NCBI RefSeq assembly: GCF_014699035.1
Contig: NZ_JACXAA010000005.1
Span: 186,001-250,000, forward strand
DNA from: Spirosoma validum
GTDB taxonomy: Bacteria > Bacteroidota > Bacteroidia > Cytophagales > Spirosomataceae
Direction: 5' to 3'
DNA: 64,000 nucleotides
Below, in pieces: positions 23,446-33,300 of this stretch (position 1 is its first letter; every line of letters starts with the position of its first letter). A program made the position numbers and the translations under genes. The notes under the pieces are model-generated. The model was not told the origin of the DNA and did not search any database. It saw only the letters and a list, made by a program, of their open reading frames with translations.

Positions 23446-23477
23446 TTCAAACGAATCCTTGTCAAATTCAAACAATG
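23446..23477 (-). promoter_or_regulatory. Candidate AraC operator: two TTCAAAC half-sites 21 bp apart
   Basis: TTCAAAC starts at 23446 and again at 23467, a separation of two helical turns, the usual arrangement for AraC-family direct-repeat operators. The second lies within the 12-mer ATTCAAACAATG that is repeated upstream of the AraC gene. Confidence 0.45.
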
Positions 23478-23509
23478 AAGAAGGAGAGGGAAAGCAAGAG
23501 TAGTTGTTA

Positions 23510-23533
23510 AGGTCGGTTTTGAGAAACCGACCT
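23510..23533 (-). terminator. Intrinsic terminator of the endonuclease III-like gene
   Basis: AGGTCGGTTT at 23510-23519 and AAACCGACCT at 23524-23533 form a perfect 10-bp stem with a tetraloop, 15 bases beyond the stop codon. Confidence 0.8.
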
Positions 23534-23548
23534 CACATCAAAAAACTG

Positions 23549-24271
23549 TTATCTGGACTGCTTTCGACTAGGTGTACTGCTCAAGACAGTTGTGCGACCT
23601 GATTCGTAAAAATCACACATGGAACGTAGCACGCATTCACCGCACTTCGGGTAATACCACGTACAGACTCGCTGGCCGTGCCAGTAAAAATGCTTGTGGA
23701 AGTTGAACAGTGCCGTAGCATCCTGCGGTAAGTAGGCCAGTAATAGACCATGCGCTTTCTCAGCACTGACTTTTGGCCCAATCAATCCTAATCGCTGCGT
23801 AACGCGGAAAACATGCGTATCGACTGGTAAAACGGGCTTACGAAAATTGAAAAGCAGCAGGAGCGTAGCCGTTTTTAGACCGATACCAGGGAGATCAGTC
23901 AGCCACTTCATGGCGTCTTCGGTAGAAAGATCAGCCAGAAAATCAACGTTTGCTTTGCCCGTTTCCCGGAAAAGATGTGCCAGCAGATTCTGAATATACG
24001 GCGCTTTAACTTCGGGGTAATTCGCCGTTTTGATGGCGTCAATCAACTCGGTGAGTGGCGCGTCGCGAACCTGTTCCCAAGTCGGAAATCGTTCACGCAT
24101 GGTACGATAAGCCGTCACCTCATTGTCGTGCGTTGTCCGGTGCGACAGAATCGTGCCGACTAATTCATGCATGGGATCGGCCCGTCCGTAAACGTCCTGA
24201 ACGCCGTAGTACTCGTTAAGGCGTTCGTGGGCCTCAAGGGTTTTAGTCGCTAAAGAGGAAGCTGATTCCAT
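23549..24271 (-). CDS. Endonuclease III-like DNA glycosylase with iron-sulfur cluster
   Basis: A 240-residue HhH-GPD protein for base excision repair. It has the helix-hairpin-helix LPGIGLKTATLLLL with the catalytic Lys, the catalytic Asp in LPVDTHVFRVTQRLG, and a four-cysteine cluster loop CTWYYPKCGECVLRSMC with the C-x6-C-x2-C-x5-C spacing of Nth. The N-terminal helix reads ILSHRTTHDNEV rather than the usual LSAQTTD, marking a divergent subgroup; a housekeeping nth may exist elsewhere. Single gene with its own terminator. Confidence 0.9.
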   Translation of the reverse strand: MESASSLATKTLEAHERLNEYYGVQDVYGRADPMHELVGTILSHRTTHDNEVTAYRTMRERFPTWEQVRDAPLTELIDAIKTANYPEVKAPYIQNLLAHLFRETGKANVDFLADLSTEDAMKWLTDLPGIGLKTATLLLLFNFRKPVLPVDTHVFRVTQRLGLIGPKVSAEKAHGLLLAYLPQDATALFNFHKHFYWHGQRVCTWYYPKCGECVLRSMCDFYESGRTTVLSSTPSRKQSR

Positions 24272-24275
24272 AGAA

Positions 24276-24311
24276 AAACAAAGGCAACTGAAATGTCAGC
24301 CGCCTTTGTTT
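24276..24311 (-). terminator. Terminator of the rhamnose operon
   Basis: AAACAAAGGC at 24276-24285 pairs with GCCTTTGTTT at 24302-24311, with an inner CTGA/TCAG stem. The minus strand continues into T residues. It lies about 60 bases after the kinase stop. Confidence 0.75.
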
Positions 24312-24369
24312 GTACTTGAACCCGTGTTCAATAGTAATGTTTATGACGAGGCAACTTAGGGCTCTGTTG

Positions 24370-25773
24370 TTACAGCACCATCTGTTGCGAAGGAGCATAG
24401 TATTTTAAGTCAATACAGTCGCTTGGAATCGGATGCTCGTTCCAGTGGCGATGGATGGCCAGGGCCGCTCCTAAAGCGGTAGCCTGCGCGACGGAAGCGG
24501 CAAACACTTCCATTTCGGGAAAAGCAGCAGCCAGCAGATTCATGTAGATCGGGTTTTTGCTGAAACCGCCATCCACAAAAATTCGCTTCACGGCATGCTG
24601 GCTATTCGATGAATTGGCCAGGACTAGATTCGTAGAAATAAGCTGCTGGGCAATAATGTCGAGTATCAACTGGTGATACGCTTCTTCATACGTAGTGAAA
24701 TCCGCCAGATTGCGGTGCCCAAACAACGATTCCTGTAGGGGAGGAGCCTTTACCTCGTGAAAGTCACCTCCTGATCGATAATTACGTAGTTGCTGGATAA
24801 TCTCGGGGTCGAACGCAACGGTCCGATAGTAGTTTAAGTCGGTCTGAAAATGCTCGGCCAGACGTTTGGTCTGTTGTTCATGTTCGTAACCCGCAAACAA
24901 ACGCGACGCTTTGACGGGCTTTCCTTTGTAGTGCAAAAAGCAGAGAGAATCGTACTGTAATTCCTCCACCGTCAATGGATTTTCATTAAACGGATTCAAG
25001 CTTATACACCAGGTTCCGGTGGAGATCAGCACAAACGGTTCCCGGAACGAAGCCAGATACGGAATCAAAGCCGCTGAACTATCGTGTAATCCTCCGCCAA
25101 CTTTCAGCGAATGCCCTTGCCACGTAACATCCGTAACACTATCGGACGGGGAGAGCGGCCCTAATACCTGATCAAGCCCTTCTGACGTAACCCAGGAATG
25201 GTATTGATTTCTGGAAAAGTCCCACAACATGGTATGGCACCCAATGCTCGTTACGTCGGAAACGACCTGGCGCGTAATCAGAAAACTTACGTATTGGGGT
25301 AAATGTAGGGCATAACGGATTTGCTCAAATAACTGCGGTTTATCGTACTTGATCCGGTACAACATCAACCCTGAATTGAGACTATCCAGAGCAGGCGATG
25401 ATGTTTCCAGGCACATCGTCGCTTCTGTACCGTATTGCTCATAAAACTGCGTTCGGACTGACGTAGGAAACGGTTTCAGGTAATTATACAGAAAACCAAC
25501 GGGCTGGTTGGCTTCATTGAGATAAACCAGGCTGGCACCGTAGGTGGAAAAATTCAGCGCCCGGACGTCATAATTAGGGTGCGTTACTACCTGTTCCAGC
25601 GAAGTCGTAATCCACCGAGTCAGTTTTGTTAAATCTTCGCAGGGATAACCGTCATCGTCGATACTCTCGTCGAACTGCTCTGTTTTCTCCCAGACAATCT
25701 CGTATCGCTCATTAAAGAGAAACAACTTTTTATTCGTCTTCCCAATATCGAAGATGGCAATGACAGGCGTCAT
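24370..25773 (-). CDS. FGGY-family carbohydrate kinase, probable L-rhamnulose kinase
   Basis: A 467-residue sugar kinase with the actin-like ATPase fold. The phosphate-1 motif is IAIFDIGKTNKKLFLF; other landmarks are SLKVGGGLHDSSAALIPY, ISTGTWCISLNPF and the adenosine-region VDGGFSKNPIYMNLLAAAF. It should phosphorylate L-rhamnulose at C1 in the catabolic pathway, judged by position as last gene after the isomerase and aldolase. I start at MTPVIAIFDIG; the 17 codons upstream read into the repeat element that fills the gap to the isomerase gene. Confidence 0.87.
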   Translation of the reverse strand: MTPVIAIFDIGKTNKKLFLFNERYEIVWEKTEQFDESIDDDGYPCEDLTKLTRWITTSLEQVVTHPNYDVRALNFSTYGASLVYLNEANQPVGFLYNYLKPFPTSVRTQFYEQYGTEATMCLETSSPALDSLNSGLMLYRIKYDKPQLFEQIRYALHLPQYVSFLITRQVVSDVTSIGCHTMLWDFSRNQYHSWVTSEGLDQVLGPLSPSDSVTDVTWQGHSLKVGGGLHDSSAALIPYLASFREPFVLISTGTWCISLNPFNENPLTVEELQYDSLCFLHYKGKPVKASRLFAGYEHEQQTKRLAEHFQTDLNYYRTVAFDPEIIQQLRNYRSGGDFHEVKAPPLQESLFGHRNLADFTTYEEAYHQLILDIIAQQLISTNLVLANSSNSQHAVKRIFVDGGFSKNPIYMNLLAAAFPEMEVFAASVAQATALGAALAIHRHWNEHPIPSDCIDLKYYAPSQQMVL

Positions 25774-25778
25774 ATGGT

Positions 25779-25853
25779 GAAAGAGTGAATGGGCGAAAGA
25801 GCGAAAGAGTGGTTGGTGTATCAACTTTCACTCATTCACTCTTTTGCTCTTTA
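25779..25853. repeat. 8-base-period inverted repeat element in the isomerase-kinase spacer
   Basis: The left arm is four near-copies of an octamer: GAAAGAGT, GAATGGGC, GAAAGAGC, GAAAGAGT. The right arm, read on the other strand, continues the same octamer theme (AAAGAGCA, AAAGAGTG, AATGAGTG). The element fills the 81-base spacer, with one base to the isomerase stop and five to the kinase start. Confidence 0.75.
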
Positions 25854-25854
25854 A

Positions 25855-27129
25855 TTATAGTCCCGTTGCTATGGTTTTGGCACCCCGTTCGCCGATGAGT
25901 TGCTGGCGAACATTTAATTGACGATACAAGGCCAGTGGTTGTAAGGCACCGCCCGCCCGCCGACGTGCTTCGGCAACCAATGGTCGAACATCCGTGCGGA
26001 AGGCATCCTGCAGAATTTCCTGTGCCTGCGCTACGTCGTTGGCTTCGCGGGCTTCTTCCAGCGCCTGCCGATCAACTAATAAGGCCTGAGCATAAGCCAA
26101 TTGAATGGCTTCGACGGATTGCAATAAATCTTCCAGCGGATCTTTTACGTTATGGCTGGCATCAATCATCCAGCCTAAACTTGTCGCGTGATTCATGCCG
26201 CGCGCATCCATGCCATCAACCAGTTCGTTGAAGATCAGGAATAATTGATAAGGCTTGATGCTACCCGCCGTTAGGTCATCATCGCCATATTTAGAGTCGT
26301 TGAAGTGGAAACCGCCGAGTTTACCTTCGTTCAGCAGAATGGATACAATCTGTTCGATGTTGGCATTCGGTAGGTGGTGACCCAGATCGACGAGTGTATA
26401 CGCTTTTGGGCCGAGTTTGCTGGCGTAGAGGAAGCTGCTGCCCCAGTCGCCAACGGTCATCGAATAGAAATTAGGTTCGAACGCTTTGTACTCCACAAAT
26501 AACTTCCAGTCTTCCGGAAGGGCGGCATAAATTTCACCCAGACTGTCGAGGGTACGTCCGAACGCTTTGCGGAAATTCAGTTGACCGGGGAAACAGGAAC
26601 CGTCGGACAGCCAGACTGTCAGCGCTTTGGAGCCAAGCGCTTCGCCATGACGTATCACATCGATGTTATGATCAATCGCCTGCTGACGTACCGCTGCGTC
26701 AACGTGTTGCAACGAGCCGAATTTATAGCTTAGTTCCTGCTCAGGCTGATCCTGGAACGTATTGGAATTAACCGCATCGAAGGCAAGGCTATAACTCGCA
26801 GCCAATCCTTTAATCGCATCGTAATCCGTTGGGATATCCCAGGGAATGTGCAGGGAAATAGCTCCGCTGGCCTGGTTCAGAGCATGAAGTAAACCTACGT
26901 CGGCCATTTTCTCTTCCAGACTTCGGGGTTCACCGCCACCAGCGAAACGGCCAAAGCGCGTCCCCCCCGTGCCCAGTGCCCAGCTCGGAATGGCAATCTG
27001 AAAATCAATTAATTTTCGAATAATAGGTTCGGCCGTGGCTACCTCCTGCGTCCAGTAAGATAGTTTGCGCTGATGTCCTTCCAATTGGCTCTGGTTGTAA
27101 TCAGCTATAGCGTTTGGGTCGAGTTGCAT
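25855..27129 (-). CDS. rhaI: L-rhamnose isomerase, alternative TIM-barrel type
   Basis: A 424-residue sugar isomerase of the RhaI group, unrelated in length and sequence to E. coli RhaA. Motifs include TGGTRFGRFAGGGEPRSLEEK, the metal-site strands LFVEYKAFEPNFYS, LVDLGHHLPNANIEQ and GGFHFNDSKYGDDDLTAG. It converts L-rhamnose to L-rhamnulose. The start is MQLDPNAIADYNQ; 44 upstream codons of open frame only translate the adjacent repeat element (giving [11 protein letters not shown]) and should not be annotated as protein. Confidence 0.92.
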   Translation of the reverse strand: MQLDPNAIADYNQSQLEGHQRKLSYWTQEVATAEPIIRKLIDFQIAIPSWALGTGGTRFGRFAGGGEPRSLEEKMADVGLLHALNQASGAISLHIPWDIPTDYDAIKGLAASYSLAFDAVNSNTFQDQPEQELSYKFGSLQHVDAAVRQQAIDHNIDVIRHGEALGSKALTVWLSDGSCFPGQLNFRKAFGRTLDSLGEIYAALPEDWKLFVEYKAFEPNFYSMTVGDWGSSFLYASKLGPKAYTLVDLGHHLPNANIEQIVSILLNEGKLGGFHFNDSKYGDDDLTAGSIKPYQLFLIFNELVDGMDARGMNHATSLGWMIDASHNVKDPLEDLLQSVEAIQLAYAQALLVDRQALEEAREANDVAQAQEILQDAFRTDVRPLVAEARRRAGGALQPLALYRQLNVRQQLIGERGAKTIATGL

Positions 27130-27130
27130 A

Positions 27131-27243
27131 AGAAGTAAGGGAAGTAAGGAGGAGAGGGAGGAAGGGGACGAGAGGGAAGAAAAGAACTGACGCGAAAGCA
27201 ATACCTTTACTCCCTCTCGTCCCTTCCCTCCTTCCTGCCTCTT
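27131..27243. repeat. 9-base-period inverted repeat element in the aldolase-isomerase spacer
   Basis: The left arm (27131-27184) is six near-copies of a nonamer: AGAAGTAAG, GGAAGTAAG, GAGGAGAGG, GAGGAAGGG, GACGAGAGG, GAAGAAAAG. The right arm (27206-27243) is its rough complement with the same period, and its core AAGGGACGAGAGGGAG matches the leuS insertion. The element fills almost the whole 121-base spacer. Confidence 0.75.
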
Positions 27244-27250
27244 AAATTTT

Positions 27251-29386
27251 TTATCGAACAAACGCCATGGCTACACCGCCGTCTACGTTCAATACGTTGC
27301 CGGTTGATTTATTGAGGAGACCACCGACGAAAGCGAAACAGGCATTCGCAATATCGTCGGGAAGAATGATTTCATTCAATAAGGTACGTTTAGCGTAGTA
27401 AGCAGGAAGTTCTGCTACCGTAATGCCATAAGCTTTCGCACGGCCTTCAGCCCAGCCACCAGCCCAAATGTTTGAGTCAGAGATAACCGCATCCGGATTG
27501 ACCGTATTGACCCGGATATGATCACCGCCAAGTTCGGCTGCATTCAGACGGCTTAAGTGCAGTTGAGCCGCTTTCGCTGAGCCATAACCGGCATTGTTTG
27601 GTCCGGCAACAAGTGCATTTTTCGAGACGATGTTAATGATGTCGCCCCCCATATCTTGCTTACGCATTACGTCTACGGCCGCTTTCGTGACCATAAACTG
27701 ACCTTTCACCAGGATGTCGTACAGGCGGTCCCATTCTTCAATCGAATGCTCGGCGATGGGTTTGGAAATGCTGATACCGGCATTATTGATAACGATATCG
27801 ACTCCACCGAAGGCTAACGCGGTTGCTTTGTAGGCGTCCTCAATACTGGCCCAATCTGTTACGTTCAGAATCGTTGTCGCTACAGAATCTTTTCCGAACG
27901 CGCTAACGAACCCTTCTTTGGCTCCATCCAGCCGTTCCTGATTGATGTCGTTCAGAATAACGCAGGCGCCTTCCTCCACGAATTTCTTAGCAATGGCTTT
28001 GCCAATACCTCCGGCACTACCCGTGATGAGGGCAATCTTGCCCGTTAGTGGTTTTGGCTTCGGCATCCGCTGAAGCTTTGCTTCTTCCAGCAGCCAGTAT
28101 TCAATGTTGAACGCTTCCTGACGAGGTAATGAGGTATACTCTGAAATGGCTTCAGAGCCTTTCATGACGTTGATGGCGTTGATATAAAACTCAGCCGCTA
28201 CCCGCGCCGTTTGCTTATCCTTGGCAAAAGTGAACATACCAACGCCGGGATACAGAATCACGACCGGATTAGAGTCACGGATAGCCGGGCTGTTCGGATG
28301 CTTACAGGTCTCGTAGTACGCTTTGTACATATCCCGGTAGTCTTCAAACGCCGGATTGAGTTTGGCTTTCAGCGCTGCTACGTCGGTCAGGTCTTCGTCA
28401 GGAGTTAATTCCAGAACCAGCGGGCTGATTTTAGTACGTAAGAAGTGATCAGGGCAGGAGGTGCCGAGGGGAGCCAACCGTTCAAGATCATTGGAATTGA
28501 TGTATTCCAGTACGCGGGCGTCATCCGTGAAATGGCCAATCATACGGTTCTGACCCGAGGCTAAACCACGTAGCACCGGAGCCAGTTTAGCCGCCTGAGA
28601 CAATCGGTCATTTTGGGGTAAACTTTCCAGTTTCGCCCCACCGAAAGCCGGGCCTTTTTTGCCGTAATTTTCTTCCAGGTATTCAGCGCACCGTTCGATT
28701 ACTTCCAGCGTATTAACGTAGCTCTCGTAAGCCGTGTCGCCCCAGGTAAACAAACCGTGTGAGCCAAGCATGATTCCACGAATACCCGGATTTTCGTTCA
28801 GGCACTGCTCCAGCTGGAGGCCAAGATCAAACCCTGGTTTCTGCCAGTCGACCCAGCCTAACTGCCCATCAAATAATTCCTGTGTAATACGTTTCCCGTC
28901 TTTGGCCGCGGCAATGGCAATAGCCGCATCGGGGTGTAAATGGTCAATGTGTTTGAAGGGAAGGAAGCCGTGCAGAGGTGTATCGATCGATGGGGCTTTT
29001 GATGCTAGATCATAAATGGAGTGGTTAAATAATTCTACCATTTCGTCCTCAAAGGCCAGACCCCGGTAGCGTTTCTTGAGCGCCCGCAGCCTATCGACGT
29101 ACAGTGCCGCCAAACCACTACGTTTGAGCGTACCGATGTCGCCCCCGGAACCTTTCACCCACATTACTTCGGTTAGTTCGCCTGTAATTGGATCTTCGGC
29201 CATAGCCTTACAGGACGTGTTGCCACCGCCGTAATTAGTCAGTCGCAAATCAGCTCCTAATAGGTTCGAGCGGTAGATCAAAAGACCTACTTCATCGCCC
29301 TCTAACTGAGCGGCTTTGGCGTCGTCCCAGAGATAGCTAACGTGCCGAAATGATTCTGCCTTGGGTGTGTTGGTCGTACTAAGCAT
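27251..29386 (-). CDS. rhaEW: Bifunctional L-rhamnulose-1-phosphate aldolase / lactaldehyde dehydrogenase
   Basis: A 711-residue fusion. Residues 1 to about 420 are a class II aldolase (LTNYGGGNTSCK near the N-terminus, zinc histidines in PLHGFLPFKHIDHLHPD and the late GIMLGSHGLFTWGD). Residues about 430-711 are an SDR domain with ALITGSAGGIGKAIAK, NNAGIS and the catalytic YGSAKAAQLHLS. The aldolase splits rhamnulose-1-phosphate to dihydroxyacetone phosphate and L-lactaldehyde, which the SDR half oxidises to L-lactate. First gene of the rhamnose operon; isomerase and kinase follow, separated by periodic repeat elements. Confidence 0.93.
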   Translation of the reverse strand: MLSTTNTPKAESFRHVSYLWDDAKAAQLEGDEVGLLIYRSNLLGADLRLTNYGGGNTSCKAMAEDPITGELTEVMWVKGSGGDIGTLKRSGLAALYVDRLRALKKRYRGLAFEDEMVELFNHSIYDLASKAPSIDTPLHGFLPFKHIDHLHPDAAIAIAAAKDGKRITQELFDGQLGWVDWQKPGFDLGLQLEQCLNENPGIRGIMLGSHGLFTWGDTAYESYVNTLEVIERCAEYLEENYGKKGPAFGGAKLESLPQNDRLSQAAKLAPVLRGLASGQNRMIGHFTDDARVLEYINSNDLERLAPLGTSCPDHFLRTKISPLVLELTPDEDLTDVAALKAKLNPAFEDYRDMYKAYYETCKHPNSPAIRDSNPVVILYPGVGMFTFAKDKQTARVAAEFYINAINVMKGSEAISEYTSLPRQEAFNIEYWLLEEAKLQRMPKPKPLTGKIALITGSAGGIGKAIAKKFVEEGACVILNDINQERLDGAKEGFVSAFGKDSVATTILNVTDWASIEDAYKATALAFGGVDIVINNAGISISKPIAEHSIEEWDRLYDILVKGQFMVTKAAVDVMRKQDMGGDIINIVSKNALVAGPNNAGYGSAKAAQLHLSRLNAAELGGDHIRVNTVNPDAVISDSNIWAGGWAEGRAKAYGITVAELPAYYAKRTLLNEIILPDDIANACFAFVGGLLNKSTGNVLNVDGGVAMAFVR

Positions 29387-29692
29387 ATGATTTAGTCTAG
29401 TTGAAATCTTGATTTAATACCATTATTCTTTTAATTCTTAACAAAAATAAGTAGACAAGTTCAGATTACTTTCCTCTACTTACCCTGTCAGGATAACTAT
29501 TGTGCACTTTTCTAATATAGAAACGCTAAGTTAATCGTCTACTTTTCTCTCAAATCGCTACCAGTTGAAAAAAGAGAGAAAAACGCAGCATTGCCTGAGG
29601 TCTTTAAATACAGCGGATAAAAGGACAGACTCAACCTAGCCGGCACCAGAAGTTTAGAATCGCTTTATGAAATCCGTTTGCGAGTAAATGAA
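29387..29692 (-). promoter_or_regulatory. Promoter region of the rhamnose operon
   Basis: About 300 bases with no gene. On the minus strand TATTTTTG at 29449-29442 fits a -7 box about 55 bases before the aldolase start. TCTACTT occurs at 29475 and 29538, and its complement AAGTAGA at 29449, which may be regulator half-sites. No regulator gene of the rhamnose type is adjacent. Confidence 0.35.
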
Positions 29693-29722
29693 AATGTCCC
29701 GAGTTGATCAACTCGGGACATT
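29693..29722 (-). terminator. Perfect 30-bp palindromic terminator
   Basis: AATGTCCCGAGTTGA is followed directly by its reverse complement; a T-rich stretch follows on the minus strand. It lies 30 bases after the LytTR gene stop. Confidence 0.85.
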
Positions 29723-29751
29723 GGCGTATCAGAAAAATTTGTAAATGAATT

Positions 29752-30141
29752 TTAATTCAGTTGGGATTTGTGGCTTGATAACTGACGACGGACCATGCTC
29801 CAGCGCCGACGCGAAACAGGTAGTGTCTCACCCGTCGACAGATGAACCAATCCACCAGCGTCCGTACGTTCCAGGCGTTCCACGAACTTACGATTAACGA
29901 CGCAGTTGCGATGAAGCCGGATAAACAATTCGGTTGGTAACTTGGGTGCGTAATATTTTAGGGTGCGTGGCATGAGCATGCGCCGACCATCTACCCAGTT
30001 AAGCCAACTATAATTTGCAAGCGCCTGTAAATAAACCAAGTCATCTACGGCAAAAACCTGACGTCCAGATTCGCGTAGATAGAGTTTAAGAGGAGGCCAT
30101 TCTGTAGGCGCGGTGCGGACTGAAAAAGAGAGGAATGACAT
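29752..30141 (-). CDS. LytTR-domain DNA-binding protein
   Basis: A 129-residue single-domain regulator. The LytTR fold is read in VDDLVYLQALANYSWLNWVDG, then LPTELFIRLHRNCVVNRKFVERL and the ending LPVSRRRWSMVRRQL. It lacks a receiver domain, so it is not a classical response regulator. I start at MSFLSFSVRT; an ATG 12 codons earlier is possible. It lies 250 bases downstream of the hybrid sensor gene on the same strand, but with a separate promoter-sized gap and its own terminator. Confidence 0.87.
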   Translation of the reverse strand: MSFLSFSVRTAPTEWPPLKLYLRESGRQVFAVDDLVYLQALANYSWLNWVDGRRMLMPRTLKYYAPKLPTELFIRLHRNCVVNRKFVERLERTDAGGLVHLSTGETLPVSRRRWSMVRRQLSSHKSQLN

Positions 30142-30378
30142 GAGCTTGTTGTAGTTGGTTAAGTCTTGATGGTACAATACTAACCTGACTAGTTGCTCAT
30201 GCCTTGTTCATTCGTAACAAGGACTATAAAATTTGTAACATGAGGACTATTTATCGACTGAGAAAATCAATAAGTAGGCAAATTCTAGAAAAAAGTAAAG
30301 TAAACTATTGGATTTTTTATGTTTGAAAGTAGTATAAGATAAAAAGTATGCCGTTGCTAACCGTATAATACAATATGG

Positions 30379-33300
30379 TCAGACCATCTCATGACGGTTT
30401 TTCTCAATGTATTCAGACGGTGTAAGACGGTATTGATCCTTAAAAACCTTTGAAAAATAAGCGGGTGTATCAAAGCCTACACGGTCTGCAACTTCAGAAA
30501 TAGAGGCACCTGTAAGGAGCAACTCAGCTGCTCGTTTTAGTCGGATCATACGAATCAGTTCATTGGGAGTAAGGCCTGTCATGGCCTTCGTTTTTCGACT
30601 TAAATGCATGCGGCTCATACCAACGGCGTCGGCCAGCGGCTCAACCCCAAAGGTTTGATCGTCTAATCGCGCTTCGAGTATGGTATAGATCTTATTCATG
30701 AACTCATCTTCGGGGGCCTGACTGGTTTGGGGAAGATGGCCTTCGCGCAAAAACTGTGTTCGGTAGTATTGCCGGATCCGTTGTTGATGCTCAAGACGAT
30801 TCCGAATGCGTGCACGTAATTCATCGACCTGAAAAGGCTTGGCTAAATAATCATCAGCGCCAGCTGTTAAGCCTTCCAAACGACTTTCGATCGCTACTTT
30901 AGCTGTCAGCAGTAAAATTGGAATATGATTCGTGATCGAATTTGTCTTGAGCTGGCGGCAAAGTTCGAATCCGTTCATTTCTGGCATCAATACGTCACTG
31001 ATAATCAGGTCTGGCCCATTCGCAATAGCCGCTTCTACACCTGACCGACCATTATTGACTCGCTGAACATGCCATTCTGTGCTAAGAACACTGGTGACGT
31101 ATTCGGCTATATCATTATCATCTTCCACAAGCAGAATACGGGGAACACTTTCATCAACAGATGAATTCTTTGCTATGGTCTGACTTGGGTCTGTAGTCGA
31201 AGGAAATAAGTTTATGGCTGTGTCTGCCGTGGACGTAGCACGGGCCTGATGGCAAGGGAGTGTGACCGTAAAGATGGTACCCAGGCTAGAATTGCTTTCC
31301 ACCGAGATCGTCCCCTGCATCATTTCAACTAATTCTTTAACTAAGGAGAGCCCAATACCAGAACCATTTACCGATGTTTCGCTCAGGGGAGTAGCCTGAT
31401 AAAATCGATCGAATACGTACGGAAGATTTTGTACGGGAATACCTGCCCCCGTGTTATGCACCGACATACGAATGAGGTCGGTCGGAACAGGATTCTCTGG
31501 GTTAGGGGCAATAGGTTCAGCCTGAAGCGCAACCGTTATCGAACCATTTGGATCCGTGAACTTGAGGGCATTGGACAAGAGGTTGGTCAGTATTTTTTCG
31601 ACCTTATCCGAATCGAACCAATACGTATGCTGACTGATCTGGTTTATGAGTTGCAACTGAATTTGCCTGCGTTCAGCCTCTTCGGTGAACACCAGGACTG
31701 TGCGATGAATAAACTCCGGCAGATTAGCAGGCGTAGGCGTAACCGTAAGGCTTCCAGCTTCCAGCTTTGCCAGATCGAGCAACTCGTTGATCAGCCGTAG
31801 GAGTCGATTCGCATTCCGATAGACCAGGCCCAGACGCTTATGATAAGGAGATTCCGTGGTCTCTTTCAGTAGCTGCTCCAGTGGGCTTATGATCAGGGTT
31901 AATGGCGTGCGGAATTCATGGGTGATATTGGCGAAGAATCGAGACTTCACTTCGTCGAGATGTTTTAGCTGTATGGCTTCCTGCTCTCGTAATTCCATCT
32001 GGCTTTTCTGATGCATACGCCGGAAACGCACCCGAATGTAGCCGATAAGCATACCCAGCAGGAGTAAGGCATAAGCCGAATAAGCCCACCACGTTGCCCA
32101 CAGAGGAGGAGCTATTGTCAGTTGAAGCTGGTGAACATAGGGACTCCAGATACCGGACGTATTGGAGGCATTGACAACGAATGTATACGTTTTTGGTGGA
32201 AGGTTCGTGTACGTCGCTGTCGCCTGATTTCCGCTATAAATCCAGTCGTTATCTAAACCAATTAGTTTATACCGATACTGATTTTTACGGCTTTGATTGA
32301 ATTGAAGAGCGGCAAAGTCAATGGACAGGAAGTTTTGTTCATGGGTTAATTCGATGTTGCTGGTTTCGTTAATATCCCGCTGAATGGGTGAGTCTGGAGT
32401 TAAAGCGCTAACGAGCTGGTTATTGATACGTAGTGCTGTAAGCGCTACGACCGGCTTATACGGATCTTCCCGAATTCGCTGCGGATCAAAAATGGTGTAG
32501 CCGTTGATTCCTCCGAAAATCAATCGCCCATCAGGTAGTGCTACGTCATGAAACAGATTGAATTCATCGCTGGGCAGGCCATCGTCGGCAGTGTAGTTTC
32601 TGACTTCGCTCGTTCGGGTATCAAAGCGGCAGAGTCCTCGATTCGTGCTGAGCCACAGGTGACCATTTTTGTCGGGGCGGATGGCGTAGATAACGTTATT
32701 GGGCAGCCCCTGACTCATGGTAAACTGCTGAATCTTACCCGTTAGTTTATCGAGCCGACATAACCCACGGCCGAAAGTGCCGATCCAGAGGTGATTGTAA
32801 TGAATCGGGTCCTGTGCCAAGGATAAAAGCGCATCATCGGGCAACATGCCTGGTTCAGTACCTCCACTTTGCCAGCGAATCAGTCGTTTGGTCGATAAGT
32901 CAGCCTGAAGTAGCCCCTGGTTTTTAGTAGCCAGATAAATCCGCCCTCCATCGACGAGCATGGCCCGAATGACGAACGAGTTATTTTTGGGTAAAGGCAA
33001 CGGAAAGGCAGTAAAGTTTTTTAGGCTGGCATTATACCGAACAACCGCCTGATTATGAGGGGCTAGTAATCCCCAAATGTCGCCCTGAGCGCCGATCGCT
33101 ATGGTAGTCAGACGAAACGGCTCGCCGGGTGGTAACCAGTGCGCTTCAATACCTGTTGGCTGGACGGCTATAAATGTTCGCTGACTGGCATCATATCGGT
33201 ACGGCACGGCTCTGGCGCTGCTGATCCATAACGCATTTGTCCCATCGAATTGATGATGCATCTCATAATCCGTTTGTTGTCGGAGTGAGGCTGGAATCGC

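Noticed and set aside
25779..25853. CRISPR array
   Set aside because: The repeats are 7-9 bases, degenerate, inverted and without spacers; no cas gene is present.
27130..27261. N-terminal extension of the rhamnose isomerase
   Set aside because: The extension is only the 9-base repeat and overlaps the upstream stop region; family proteins begin at MQLDPNAIADYNQ.
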